Source of the DNA: Rhynchosporium graminicola
Taxonomy: Eukaryota > Ascomycota > Leotiomycetes > Helotiales > Ploettnerulaceae
Direction: 5' to 3'
Length of the DNA: 64,000 nt
Assembly: GCA_900074885.1 (NCBI GenBank)
Contig: FJUW01000040.1
Span: forward strand, 492,019-556,018
The notes beneath the pieces were generated by a model that saw nothing but the letters and a program-made list of their open reading frames with translations, was not told the DNA's origin and made no database searches. Shown one piece after another: positions 1-11,632 of the stretch (positions are counted from its first letter, which is position 1; the number at the start of each line of letters is the position of its first letter). Made by a program: the position numbers and the translations under genes.

Positions 1-1417
1 TGGTACCAAGAGTATAAGAGGAAGTGTTGGTGGTGCGGGAGTGGTCAGAGAAAGAGGGAGAGGAGAGGTTTGGGAAGGGGAGAAGAGGAGACGCAGGGAA
101 GGATGGAAGGAGGTGAGGAAGGGAGACGAAGAAATGATGAAGATCAAGAAATGACGAAGATGGAGAAAAGATGCCGAAGAGGAAATAATAAAGATGAAGA
201 ATTGATGTAGATAGAGATGGAGATGGCGGAATGAAGAGGAGGATAATTATAGAGGGAGGAAGGAAGACGAGGTGAGGTGAGGTGAGGTGTGGTGTGTCTG
301 ATTGAGCGGGGGAGGGAATGAATGGTACGATACGATACGGTACGGGACGGCACGGAGTAGGTACTGTAGGCTAGACTAGACTAGAGTAGAGTAGGTAAGT
401 TAGGTAGGTAGGTAGGTAGGTAGGTAGGTAGGTAGGTAAGTAGAGTAGAGAGAGAACCTGGACTAGTCCCGAACAGGACAGAATAGAACAGATCCGGGGG
501 AAAAGGAAAAAGGCGGAGGCAGATCAGTGGAGACGGGACTGCGGGTGAAAGCGGGCCCGCTATAGTGATGTAGTTAGGTAGGTGTGTACCTTGGGTAAGG
601 CCATTTAATGGAGAGAGAGGTCAGGTAAGCTAGCGAAGAGAGTAAGGTAGGTAGGTATATACCTAACTTACCTAGATATCATCACATAAATATGCCACTA
701 TGTACCTAGATAAGCATCGCTCCAAGTACTACCTAGTACTAGTGAAGGGGGGTAATTGAAGAAGTTTATGTCTGCCTCGCATCTGCTGTTCAGTACCGTT
801 CTAGGACTGTTCCTAGCTCTGAATCATTCCTCTTCCAAGACTATTCTGACTAAGGAGCCGGTTAGAGACCCGTCCCCTAGTGATTCCCTTCTTATACCTC
901 TATTCATATACCGAATCGTCCAGAGACCGTCACTTGACGCTTAGTTTACACTGCGCTTGCCTGTAAGGTAAGTAAGTAAGTACCTAACCCTCTATCTTTC
1001 CTAGCCAATTCTGCTTGCTCACAGATGGTGGAATAATCGATGATGCAAGAAATCTAGCTAGGTACCTATCTACTCTACCTTAGGTAAGCAGATCTGCTCG
1101 ATGCTGAAGTAAGCAAGCAAACCACTCCACTCCACTCCAGCCAACTTACATTCGGTCAGTATTGTAACCTGAGGGCCTCCCGTCGGAGCCCGGTTCTTCT
1201 TAGCTAAGTACCTACCTACCTTACCTAGATAGGTACCTACCTACCTGAACGAGCTCAACAAGCGTGAGCGGGGGCAGATGACATAATCGACTCTGTTTAT
1301 TTTCTCATACCGGAATTCTTGCTTGCTGGACAATATAAAATGATATATCGTAACATACGTGCTTCGTTTAGTAAATACACCTGAGTCTTCTTTTTCTTCC
1401 CATCGTAAGCCGCAATC
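1..1417. other. gene-poor, simple-repeat-rich DNA
   Basis: I see no supportable gene here. The first 350 bases are strongly purine-rich on the plus strand, with a run of GAGGT units at about 269-289. From 390 onward TAGG/TAGGTA and its complement ACCTACC recur many times (for example 401-438, 645-675, 1205-1245). Short open frames in this stretch have no recognisable domain. The last part should hold the promoter of the epoxide hydrolase. Confidence 0.6.
401..438. repeat. (TAGG)n microsatellite
   Basis: About nine uninterrupted TAGG units. The same core (TAGGTA/ACCTACC) is scattered through many intergenic regions of this window. Confidence 0.9.
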
Positions 1418-2859
1418 ATGACTACCGCGCCCGAACCCTATACCATTGCCATTCCTCAGGACAAGATTGACAATCTCAAAACTAGGCTGACACAAGCCGA
1501 GTTTCCCGATGAGTTGGCTGCTTCGGAATGGGATCTCGGAGTTCCTCTCGCCGACATGGAAAGGCTCGTTCGAGCCTGGAGCGAGTTTGATTGGAGACAA
1601 GCTGAGGCGAAATTGAATCAGGTCCCTCAATTCCACACTCCTATCAACGTGGATGGCTTCGGCGAATTGGATATTCATTTCGTTTGGCAGAGAAGTGAAG
1701 TGAAGAATGCAATTCCCTTGCTTTTCGTTCATGGCTGTGTGTTGGCTGCCCATAAGGTCACGGGTTGAAGGGGTTACTGATCTGAGTATAGGGCCTGGAT
1801 CTTTCATTGAAGTGCTCAAGATCCTTCCGCTTCTTGCTACCCCTGGTGGTCCGGCATTCCATGTCGTTGCACCATCACTTCCTAACTTTGGCTTCAGCGA
1901 AGGACCAAAGAAGCGAGGGTTTGCTGGCGCACAATATGCTGAGACCTGTCATAAGCTGATGCTGTCTCTCGGATACAACGAATATGTCACCCAAGGAGGT
2001 GATTGGGGCTTCACTGTCACTCGTTCCATTGGCTATCTGTACCCGAACCACTGCAAAGCAAGCCACATCAACATGATACACGCCCACCCTCCGACTTTCA
2101 AGAAGAATCCAATACTTGCGCTGCAACATAGTATGGCGTCCTATACCAAGAAAGAGGAGGACGGATTTGAACGTACGGAATGGTTCAGAAAGGAGGGTAG
2201 AGGATATAATTTGACGCAGTCAACGAAGCCACAGACGCTTGCCTATGCTTTGAATGACAGTAAGTTCTTTGCCTAACCAGTCCCTCCCAATCACCCTGTT
2301 TCCGAGGTATTTTGTCCTCAAGAATGCCGAAAGGTTGGTTGCTGACTATGCTAGGCCCTGTTGCAGTTCTAGCATGGATTTATGAGAAGCTACATGACTG
2401 GACGGACGGCCATCCATGGACTGACGAGGAAATCCTGACATGGATTAGCATCTACCAATTCAGCCGCATGGGACCCGGTGCAGCTCATCGAATTTATTAC
2501 GAGGTCATGCATACTCAGCCTGGACCAGGCAAGACAACCGATGCAGAATTGAGCAGTTATATCAACGTGCCTCTTGGATTAGGTACATAATTACATCATT
2601 CAAGATCACTGGCAGAGCTTGAACTGACAGATCTCTAGCTTACAACCCCAAGGAATTGATGGTATTACCTAAATCATGGTGCCGTACTTTAGGACCGGTG
2701 GTTTTCGAGTCTGAGAACGAGTCTGGTGGCCATTTCTATGCTACCGAACAGCCGACGTGGCTTGCGAGGGATTTGAGGACGATGTTCGGAAAGGGAGGTG
2801 GTGCTTATGGTGTCGTTAAGGCTAACAGTGGCTACGATAGCAATCGGTCTAAGCTTTAG
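1418..2859 (+). CDS. epoxide hydrolase, microsomal/EHN type
   Basis: Alpha/beta-hydrolase predicted to open epoxides to diols. Exons 1418-1736, 1792-2259, 2355-2582 and 2639-2859 join in frame to 411 aa. The N-terminal third is the EHN lid domain typical of the family. The first splice restores the oxyanion motif HGWPGSF, and the second joins the [11 protein letters not shown] stretch that is well conserved in the family. The nucleophile is the Asp in GGDWG; a conserved GGHFYA near the C terminus supplies the catalytic His. I see no signal peptide or N-terminal anchor, unlike the animal microsomal enzyme, so it is probably soluble. No neighbouring biosynthetic genes suggest a dedicated pathway, so detoxification is as likely as metabolite tailoring. 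The start has no competing upstream ATG in frame. Confidence 0.88.
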
Positions 2860-5800
2860 AGCATTGGAAGGATTCCCCGACAATGTTTACTACAGTGCCG
2901 CGGGCTTGCTCTCATGATGAATGTTCTAGACGAGACAAACCGCCGAATTTCGGTGGTGAAATTCTTTTTCACAGGAGAACACACGTCGATGTCTTTTATT
3001 GCTTGCTCGTTATGGTATCGCAAAGCAAGACTGCTAGGGAATAACTCTTAGCCTGAAAGCAAAACAGAAGCACGGCCATACAGAGGTGGAAAGGCTGGAG
3101 TAGCAATAAGAATATTCTACATTTCGCTTTACAATCCTCAGAATATCAACCTAAGGAGCACATCCATTTAAACACGCATATAACATTATCCACTTCAGAT
3201 AACCCATCGACATGGTCCGCATGCGCAAGCACAAAGCTTGCGTGCCATTTACGTACCATACCGGAACCCATGCCCTTGATCCAATCCCTCGGTATCAAGA
3301 CCCTCAAACATCTACACATTCCTTCTGTTCAAATTATTGATGCACATCGCAACCCGAACCGACCTATCATTTTCTCTCTCTCCGCTCACTCTCAGACCCC
3401 AAGAAGTCTCTGTTGCAAATCGCAAAACCAGGGTCTACCGAGCCGACCATTGACAAACAAGCTTTGAACTTCTCCGTGGCTTCCGAGCCGGCATTGATAC
3501 GTATGCTGGTGCATTGGCTTTTTTGATAAGTGGGTGTATTGCGCACTCTGAAGCTTCGAAATAGTCCTGTCACGATGGAGAATTTCTGGGCCTCCAATTT
3601 GGGAACCATTTCTAATTTGCTACGAGAGGTGGTGTTTTGGTGCAAGTGTATCATTGGATCGCACGTACGCGGCCAGAAGAGAAGTGGATCCGCTCCAGTT
3701 GTCTCTAGCCAGCTTACTTGACATTCTTGAACGAGAGATCACAAGATGTATTTAAATCAAAATACTTCATAGAATAAGTGTTTTCATAGGACCACGAATT
3801 AGATATTAGCTGGATATCGACGATGGTACCTCCGAAGCTGATAAAGGTCGACAATTCGAACACCTCGAATCAAATGCAACTTTTGACGTACGGCCTCGCT
3901 AACGAGCATCAACAAAAGCCTACCTAGATCTGTAGCATCTGTCTAGGCGAGAGTTTGAGGCGTAAAAGACTGCTAGATGCGCCTGTAGGCTACATGGATT
4001 TAATCCTGCTAAGTCTCGCGTATCAACGAAGTTACGATGAACGCAAGTGCTCTGCGTCCAACGAAGGACGCTAGGACGGACCAATCCGATTCCTAGAATT
4101 CATCCGATAGACGGAAGCTCCTTGACGTGTAGCCCATTTCTAGTGTCTGGAAGAACAAATAGACATATAATGGCTAGACTTAATTGCTAACCCCGACGAG
4201 TTCCTGTTCATATTATTAAAGTAAGCCGAGGATGAAGCATCTAGCCAACTTGAGATATGCACTTCGACAGCATTATCCGCCAAAATATCATTGAGACCAA
4301 TATCGCGCAATATACCCATGACATTTAGAGTGCGAAATGCACTATCTGGTTTGGAAACTACATACGAAAATCTAGTTTGGATGAGCCTCGGCGAAAGAAT
4401 GGAAAGAGCATGGAGAGTGAGGATGTGCTTTTGTGTATCGAGTCTCTATGTAGGACTTGGTTTGGGAGAGAGGTTTTTTTTTCTCTCGAAGAACCCGTTC
4501 TGTTAACTTTAGAAATGCGCTGCTCTCAGGGGCTGGTTATTGATCCATGTTCGAGAAGCGTTCATGTTTACGACAGTTGTTGACTATATCTTCTCGCGGA
4601 ACAGACAGAGTATTCTCCAACGGAACTTTCGAACGACAAAACAGTATATGGGGTTTCAATATGCTTAGTAAGTACGCTCTGGATCTTCCAAAACTTCTAT
4701 AACCCCTTCCTAACCTAGTCGTCATTTGTATCCCGCCGTTTTGGGCTATTATCCTCGTCATGAGGTCTTAGATAATCTCAACTCTCATCCATTTAGTACG
4801 TCAAGCTGCCTCCGGAATGTAGTATACCATCTACTACACGATATGAGTAGCCGCTTCAGGACCAGCAAAGGCCACTGTTGAGACCACCCTGCTCTAAAAT
4901 CCGAGTACGGTGTTTGCATCTATGAAACCGTCCAGTTCTCTGGCCAGTCCTCTGGCCAGTCCTATCACAAAAACGACTTCTTTTCCTCCGACGCCTAAGA
5001 TGGTTTATTTTGTTGCCATGGCGAGGTGTGACGTTAGAGGTTACGAGAATGGGATGGTGAGTTCTTTTATCAGGAAGGCTGTGGTAGATATTGATGATGT
5101 GTGTGAAGGGACTAGGGTATATCGACTGTATTCCTACGCACTGTGTTTGGTAGGAGCGTCTGTATATGTTCGAGCACTCGGAGTCTGGCAGGAGTGTTCA
5201 CGTTCTAGTAGATGGTGATTGACCTAGGAAAAAGCATCTTAACTAGCGTTGCAGCGACTATGTATACTGTGAAGAAGGAGCGACTTCAATAGTAGCTTCT
5301 GCGAAGACCAGAAACTAGCCGTCGCTTGAAAGGCCATATCAGATAAACGCAGATGGTCAGGTAGGTTGTACTGACAATGCTTGCGACCAAAGTGACTGCA
5401 TGAGGACTTACTCCTACATACTCTTTTCGAGGCTAGAAAATTGAAAAGTGCTCTATACACAAAGAAAGTAGCTAGGACGGAGACAAGCGACTCTCATAGA
5501 ATGATCCGGTATGCGGGAGCTTATTGACATGTAGCCGAAGCAGATAGGCTATATCTTTTAGGTCGGTCCTCTTCTCCCGCAAGGACCGGGCCGCTCGCTC
5601 CTGAGAGACCTATGTCGATGTCTCGAAAAGTCGGCGGCTTCATTAGGTGGGAAAACTTGGAAAGCTGCTGATGAGGTTTTGATAGAATTGGTGCCCGGCG
5701 CAAGCTCGAGGATTAGACTTTGGCTAAGCTTTGAGGGCGAGGAATGAGGGGGCTAGACAGATTCTCCGAAATTGGCTTACCTCGAAATAAAGAAAGGTAG

Positions 5801-6657
5801 AATGGACATCCTCTCTATTCGTGACTTGATGCTTATCTAAGCTTGGGTCAAGTTAGGTGCTTGCATGACATGCACAATCCTGCTTGTGGATTTGGTGATG
5901 CATTACTCTGACAGCTAGTACGTATGGAGTATCTAGAGATTCCCGGTCCCATCATATTTGAGATGAAAGCAAAAAGAAAGAAAAGAAAACAAAGGATCCT
6001 CAGCCTCAGCCTCGCATATTACTTATACTACAGCAGGACCATTAAGGGTTTCTCCAAGTGTTCCGTGTGGCTGGTAGAGTTTGGAGTTTCGAGCTGGACC
6101 CGCTGCATGGTCCAGAACCAAGCCAAAATGCAAAAAGGTGGTTGGTTAGCTTCGAAGGGAGAGCTGAATGAATGAATGGCCTCCCTCGATCGCGACCTCG
6201 ACCTCGACCATAGCACATCATATACACACCTCAACGCGTCACGTCCGTCCGCATCAATTGTTTTTCCTTTGCATCCAACGAGGTCTTGGTTGATCCTAGC
6301 ACTCGCGTTACTGCACTTGCGACGGCGATAGATCGCACAAACCTTCTTGTTCTGTGTTTCCCCATGTCATTCGTTTTGAATTCCAACATCTGAGCGTCAA
6401 CCCCCTCCTCCCCCCCCTCTTCCTCCCTTTCCCTGCAATCTGCCAGGATTCTCCCAGCCCTGAGGACCTCTTGGCCTCTTTCTCGAAACGAGATACACCT
6501 CACCTCACCTCACCTCACCTCTGTACAGCCAGCGGTGGGCGATCAATCTGGTTACCGCCCCCTCGTCACGCATGAACAACCTCCGACCACTCATCTATCT
6601 CGAGAAACTCTGAACCCACGAAGTTCTTGCAATCAATGTGATTCCACCCGTTTCAAC
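2860..6657. other. 3.8-kb stretch without a supportable gene
   Basis: Several open frames of 60-100 codons exist (for example 3367-3654 minus and 4910-5218 plus), but none shows a family motif, plausible splice structure or compositional signal that I can recognise. Base composition is mixed and not RIP-like. A pyrimidine-rich tract begins near 6355 and belongs to the promoter or leader of the Sec7 gene. I cannot exclude a small lineage-specific gene around 4.9-5.2 kb. Confidence 0.5.
6396..6526 (+). promoter_or_regulatory. pyrimidine-rich leader with CACCT repeats
   Basis: C- and T-rich runs at about 6400-6440 are followed by five CACCT units at 6496-6521, some 130 bases before the Sec7 start codon. 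Such CT tracts commonly mark the transcription start region of fungal housekeeping genes. The exact start site is not visible. Confidence 0.4.
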
Positions 6658-9600
6658 ATGCCTCTCATGACCGGCTTACTGCGGCGCCGTGGTCCTTCCA
6701 GCAACGCGGAACTTCGAAGACATAGTGTCTACTCAGCAGAGTCCTCGACTGACCTGCCAGTCCCTGTCGTGGATGGCAGGGTCAGCGAGCAGATCACTAG
6801 GCGACTTTCAGCAGCCGATCTTCTGTCGCCATATGCTGCATCAAAAGGTCAATCTTTGAGCGGTACAGCAGCTGAGAGTGGTACTGAATCCATGCACCGG
6901 ACTGTGTCACCCCCAATACAGGAAGAGAGCCAGAAACATCGTCGCTTCAGCATGCTGAAGTTTCGACACGCCTCGGATTCCCAATTAGCCACACGGGGTA
7001 TGTGAAATAATGTTTGGTATCCTCATGCTACATTTGATGCTGACTGTGATGGAAGCCCGCCTACAAGCTCGTGCTGATGCTGATACCCCTCCTCTCCCTC
7101 AGCGTATGCCGATTCCACCCATCTCGCCGGTGTTCTTCTCTAACCAGATAACAGCTCCAGCGATCATTACAACCGCCCCAACAATGGACATTAACTCCTC
7201 GAAAGCAGCGAAGAAGAAGTCGAGGGTTAAGCTTCCCGGCCGAGCAAAGACCGCCACAGCAGACAGCCAAAACGAAGCGCCAATTTCTACGACCCTTGCG
7301 AAGCATGAGAAGAAGGAACGGAGGAAGACAATGTCCGAGACAACTCCATCAGGAACGAGGAGCAGAGTTACGTTTGATGAGCCGGAGCGTCCTGTAACAC
7401 ATGTTGGTGGCTCTCCCCCAGCGTATGGTGAGGATAGCAGCTCAACATTGGCACTTCCCATAAATCGACTATCCGAATCTTCTAGGTCGGATGGCAGTTC
7501 TGGGGACCATGGTGTGTACGCAACAACGACGACCACTACTCATACTGTTCACACGACTACTACTTTCTTCCGCTTGCCGCGTCGAAAGAAGCCAGCACCA
7601 CTCTTTGACTTATCGCATCTTCCGCAGAAAAACAACAATCACGAATCGTCCCAATCTTTGGTGGCCCCCTCTAGGACTTCCGCAAGCTCTTCGACAATCC
7701 CAGGAACAGAATCTCCTGCGGTCAAAGCCCTTCGCTCTCCTTCAACGAACGATGTTGCAAATCATGGAAGCTTTGCATCTCCTCTTCCATCCCCAAGCCA
7801 TTCGAATGCTGCTCTTGCAAAAGCGTCCACAGCATTTGCCGCGGCACCTGGTGTGCCGTTATTGCGGCATGGCTCTTCGACATCTACCAAATCTTCCCCT
7901 ACCCGTACGAGACTCGGCCTTCGAGGGCGATCCTCAACCTTAAGTTCATTGAGAAATATGCCCACTGAAGACGGCTTAGCAACGCCCACCTTACCTTCGG
8001 CATCGACACGCACTTCGACATCAACTGGGAGGAAAAGTTTCGGTGATCTGTTTGGCCTCTCTCACAGACTGCGCCAGAATTCAGAGCCTCCTTTCCACCA
8101 TGGATCTGGTCCGGCAACTCCAGGATCTAGTACTTCCAAGAAAAACTCTATGCAACTGGTCAGGGAACCAGTGGTACCTATCGTTTTACCGGAAAGACAC
8201 GAGGATGACACCCCTGCAAAATACCTTGTTCGGCTCGAGGAAGCTGTTAGTAGAGGTGTTGTTGCCAGCGTCCTGTCCAAAGGCACAGATCCATTTTCGC
8301 AAGCTGTACTGCGTAGTTACATGCGGGGGTTTGGATTCTTTGGCGACCCCATGGATATGGCCATTCGAAAGCTACTAATGGAAGTTGAATTACCCAAAGA
8401 AACTCAACAAATCGACAGGTGCTTGCAAGGTTTCGCTAACAGATACCACGAATGCAATCCAGGAATATACGCATCTCCCGATCAGGCATACTTTATCGCA
8501 TTCTCTCTACTCATTCTCCACACAGATGTGTTCAATAAGAATAACAAACATAAGATGCAGAGGCCGGATTATCTCAAGAACACCCGTGGGGAAGGCATAT
8601 TTGATGAGATACTCGAGTGCTTCTACGACAATATCTCATATACACCTTTCATCCACGTCGAAGACGACCTCGACATTAACGGTGAACGTATCATCCAGCA
8701 CAAGCCGAAAAAGAAGTCTATATTCCCTCGTGGAGCTGTGGACCCTACCAAACGGCCATCTAAAGAACCTGTTGACCCGTATACCCTCATCATCGACAGC
8801 AAGCTTGACTCTCTCAGACCCAATCTCAAAGAGGTGATGACCTTGGAGGAGCCTTACACTTATCTGGGTACAGCTTCGTCGCTCAACTTACAGGATCTAC
8901 AAAAGACGTTTTTCCGAACTGGAGTTCTGCAGATTGTGTCTGCGAGGTCGAGACCCGACGCTTTCATGAATGACAAAACTCTCAATAACCCAGAAGAAGC
9001 ACAAGCCGGGATTGTTGACATCAAGATCACCAAGGTTGGACTACTATGGCGGAAGGATGCAAAGAAGAAGAAGACGAGGTCTCCTTGGCAAGAGTGGGGT
9101 GCTATTTTGACAGGTGCACAGCTGTACTTCTTCCGCAACACCACTTGGATCAAGAACTTGATGCACCAGCTGGAGACACATATCAAGCAAGGGCACGATG
9201 GTAGTCCGGTCATCTTTAAGCCCCCTCTTGACTCTTTCAAACCAGACGCACTCATGTCTACAGACGATGCCGTTGCCTTACTCGATTCAACATACAAGAA
9301 GCACAAGAATGCGTTTGTATTCGTTCGACACGGAGGTTTCGAGGAGACATTCTTGGCCGACAATGAGGACGAGATGAACGATTGGCTCGCGAAGCTCAAT
9401 TACGCTGCAGCGTTTAGGACATCTGGAGTAAGGATGAGAGGTGTAGTAGGCGGAAACTACGATGGTCAGCGGACTCGAGGGATCCGGCGATTGGACAGCC
9501 ACAACGACTCGATAAAGTCAGTTCAAACTCCGACGGGTGAAGTGACCATTGTCAGTGGAAAGATCGATACAAAAATGGCACAAGATATCTTGGCTGCACG

Positions 9601-11116
9601 ACGAGAAATCATGCTGCAAAAAATTGCGGATGCTGAGCTAAAATTGGTTTCTGCTGAGAAACAGCTCGACGCGCAGCTCAGAAATGCTCGGCATCTCCAG
9701 ATTCTTGCTCCGATACAGCCCAAAACCAGAGAGCAAGTCATCTTAGCCGCTGGCAGAATGGCTGCTCAATTAAAATGGGGGAGAATGGAAATCTGGCGTT
9801 TGAAGTGCCACAAGGATATTTTGACGATGGACTTGGAAGAAGAGAAGAATCCTACATTTGCGTCACCCAGACGTGAAAGGATGGACAACCCAACTTCTGA
9901 GCACGACAATCTCTCGCGCCTGCCATCAAAGGCAAGCAGCAGCACACCTCAACGAACTCCTCGATCGCCCGCCTCACTATCGACCAATCGCCCCTCGACG
10001 GCGAACCTGCCAAAATCACCAATCAGTCCCGAGCGTGAAGTGGATGACTTTTTCCAGACCCCGCCTGATTTGGCCAAATCTTCTAGTTTCCACAAGGCAC
10101 AAGCCTCTTGGGAGCTTCCGCCAATAAGTTTTGATGCTCATAGTGCACGCAAAGCTTCGGTCTCAAGCGTATTGACACCTTCGAGCCCCAATCTTGCTAC
10201 CACACCATCAAAGGCCAGTCTCAAACCGGTGACTACTAGCGACTCGCAGCGAGCTCCCTCACTCAACATCGATGCCGCGGAACAAACAGTTTTAGAACAA
10301 GAAGGTCTCGTTGACACAAATTTAGACAAGACCCCGGATGGTAAGCGACCTGCTATTGGTTCCGAGATAGAAGAAGGCAAGGACCACGTCACCGAGAAAG
10401 ATAAGTTGGATAGGGGAAAGATCCGCCGAAGCTTGCAGCGAACATTACGCGAAGCTCATGTTCCGAACCACACTCGCAGCAGAAAGGGCAAGGACTCGTC
10501 CTCGAGCGCAGGCTTGTCAGAGGAGAGTAAAGACGACGTTTTGTCTCGCGGCACTGGAAGTTTTGTCGTACATGGCAAGAAAGCTTCCGTCATCCATTTT
10601 GGTTCTGAACTGCAAAGCATGTCACAGGAGGAGCGCAAGCGCCTCCGAAAACAATCACACAAAGATGAGCCCGGACAGCTGTCGCCTACCACTATCGAGG
10701 ATGACTTCCACTCTGTTCTAGCTGAGCCGTATGAGTTCCATGAGCGTCATGATTCGCAAGCTACCACGAGCACAGCGACAGCGAGAAGTTTCAGAGATCT
10801 TCATAGAAAGTTGGCGAGCCACTCACTTGGTCACGCTGAAGCTGTGACTTCTGATGCTGAGAGTGATGCTGCAATCAGTATAGCAGAAGGAAGACAAGCA
10901 TCTTTACCCACAGTCGAGGATGAAGACGACCTCAATAGCGGCCGGCCCACGACCCAGGCTTACCAAGCAACGTTCTACACACCCGAAGGTTCGAACTCGC
11001 CAGCTATGCAGGCTATTTCTGAGAAACATCTCCCACCAATCCGACACGACGAAGATGATTTAGGCCTTAGCGAAAATGAGAGGTTACCAGCACTACAAAC
11101 AGTCATCAGTGCTTAA
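6658..11116 (+). CDS. Sec7-PH ARF guanine nucleotide exchange factor, Syt1-like
   Basis: Exons 6658-6997 and 7056-11116 give 1466 aa. A Sec7 domain lies at about residues 490-645, with the catalytic glutamic finger in LPKETQQIDR; a PH domain follows at about 765-900. The flanks are long, low-complexity and Ser/Pro/Thr-rich, suggesting phospho-regulation. The order (disordered N terminus, Sec7, PH, disordered tail) and the size resemble yeast Syt1, an Arl/Arf GEF acting at the trans-Golgi; the smaller Yel1 fits less well. That assignment is by architecture only. I chose the ATG at 6658 because it has a good fungal context (TCAACATG). An in-frame ATG at 6535 would add 41 residues with no conserved character. 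The 58-bp intron has a clear GCTGAC branch site. Confidence 0.88.
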
Positions 11117-11632
11117 CACGCACAATAATTCGTATTTTTCGTATTGCATTTTCTTTCGTGCTTGACATCACTATAACACTCCTTGGTCACGGTTCTGGAG
11201 TTGGCAGGGCTTATACAAGAAGGACAGGGAGTTTCCAGCTTGGTATTGGGCGACTTCATGGTTATATAAAAGCATGCTTTCTCATTTCGGCATTTGATAG
11301 TGTACATTAGATGATAGACTGTATTTTCTACGGGCTAGGTTGCCCGTCTGGGTACCTAAGAAACAATGGCTGGCGTTTTCATTACAAGGGAAGCAGCGCG
11401 GACGTTGATCCGGCTTGCTCGAGAGATTCAGACAGAGGAGGAGAAATTCCATATGGAGACATGACAGGGCAGAAGATCATAGCGATACAATATGAAAGTC
11501 ATATTCCTTTGAAGATGGACAGCGAGAGTTGACAAATATATGATATTGTGAAGTGATGTAGCAACCATTTGGTATCTCTACATCATCCTAAACATGATTT
11601 GAAGCTACAAAACTGGCACTGGCACTAAATGG
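11117..11632. other. convergent intergenic region
   Basis: About 0.5 kb between the ends of the Sec7 gene and SRP72. It should contain both 3' ends. No gene or repeat seen. Confidence 0.6.

Noticed and set aside
1241..1819. 192-codon open frame on the minus strand
   Set aside because: It overlaps the first exons of the epoxide hydrolase antisense and has no recognisable domain; it is a shadow of the real gene.
4910..5218. 102-codon plus-strand open frame in the gene-poor region
   Set aside because: No motif, no supporting splice structure and no conserved neighbours. Kept only as a weak candidate in the gene-desert finding.
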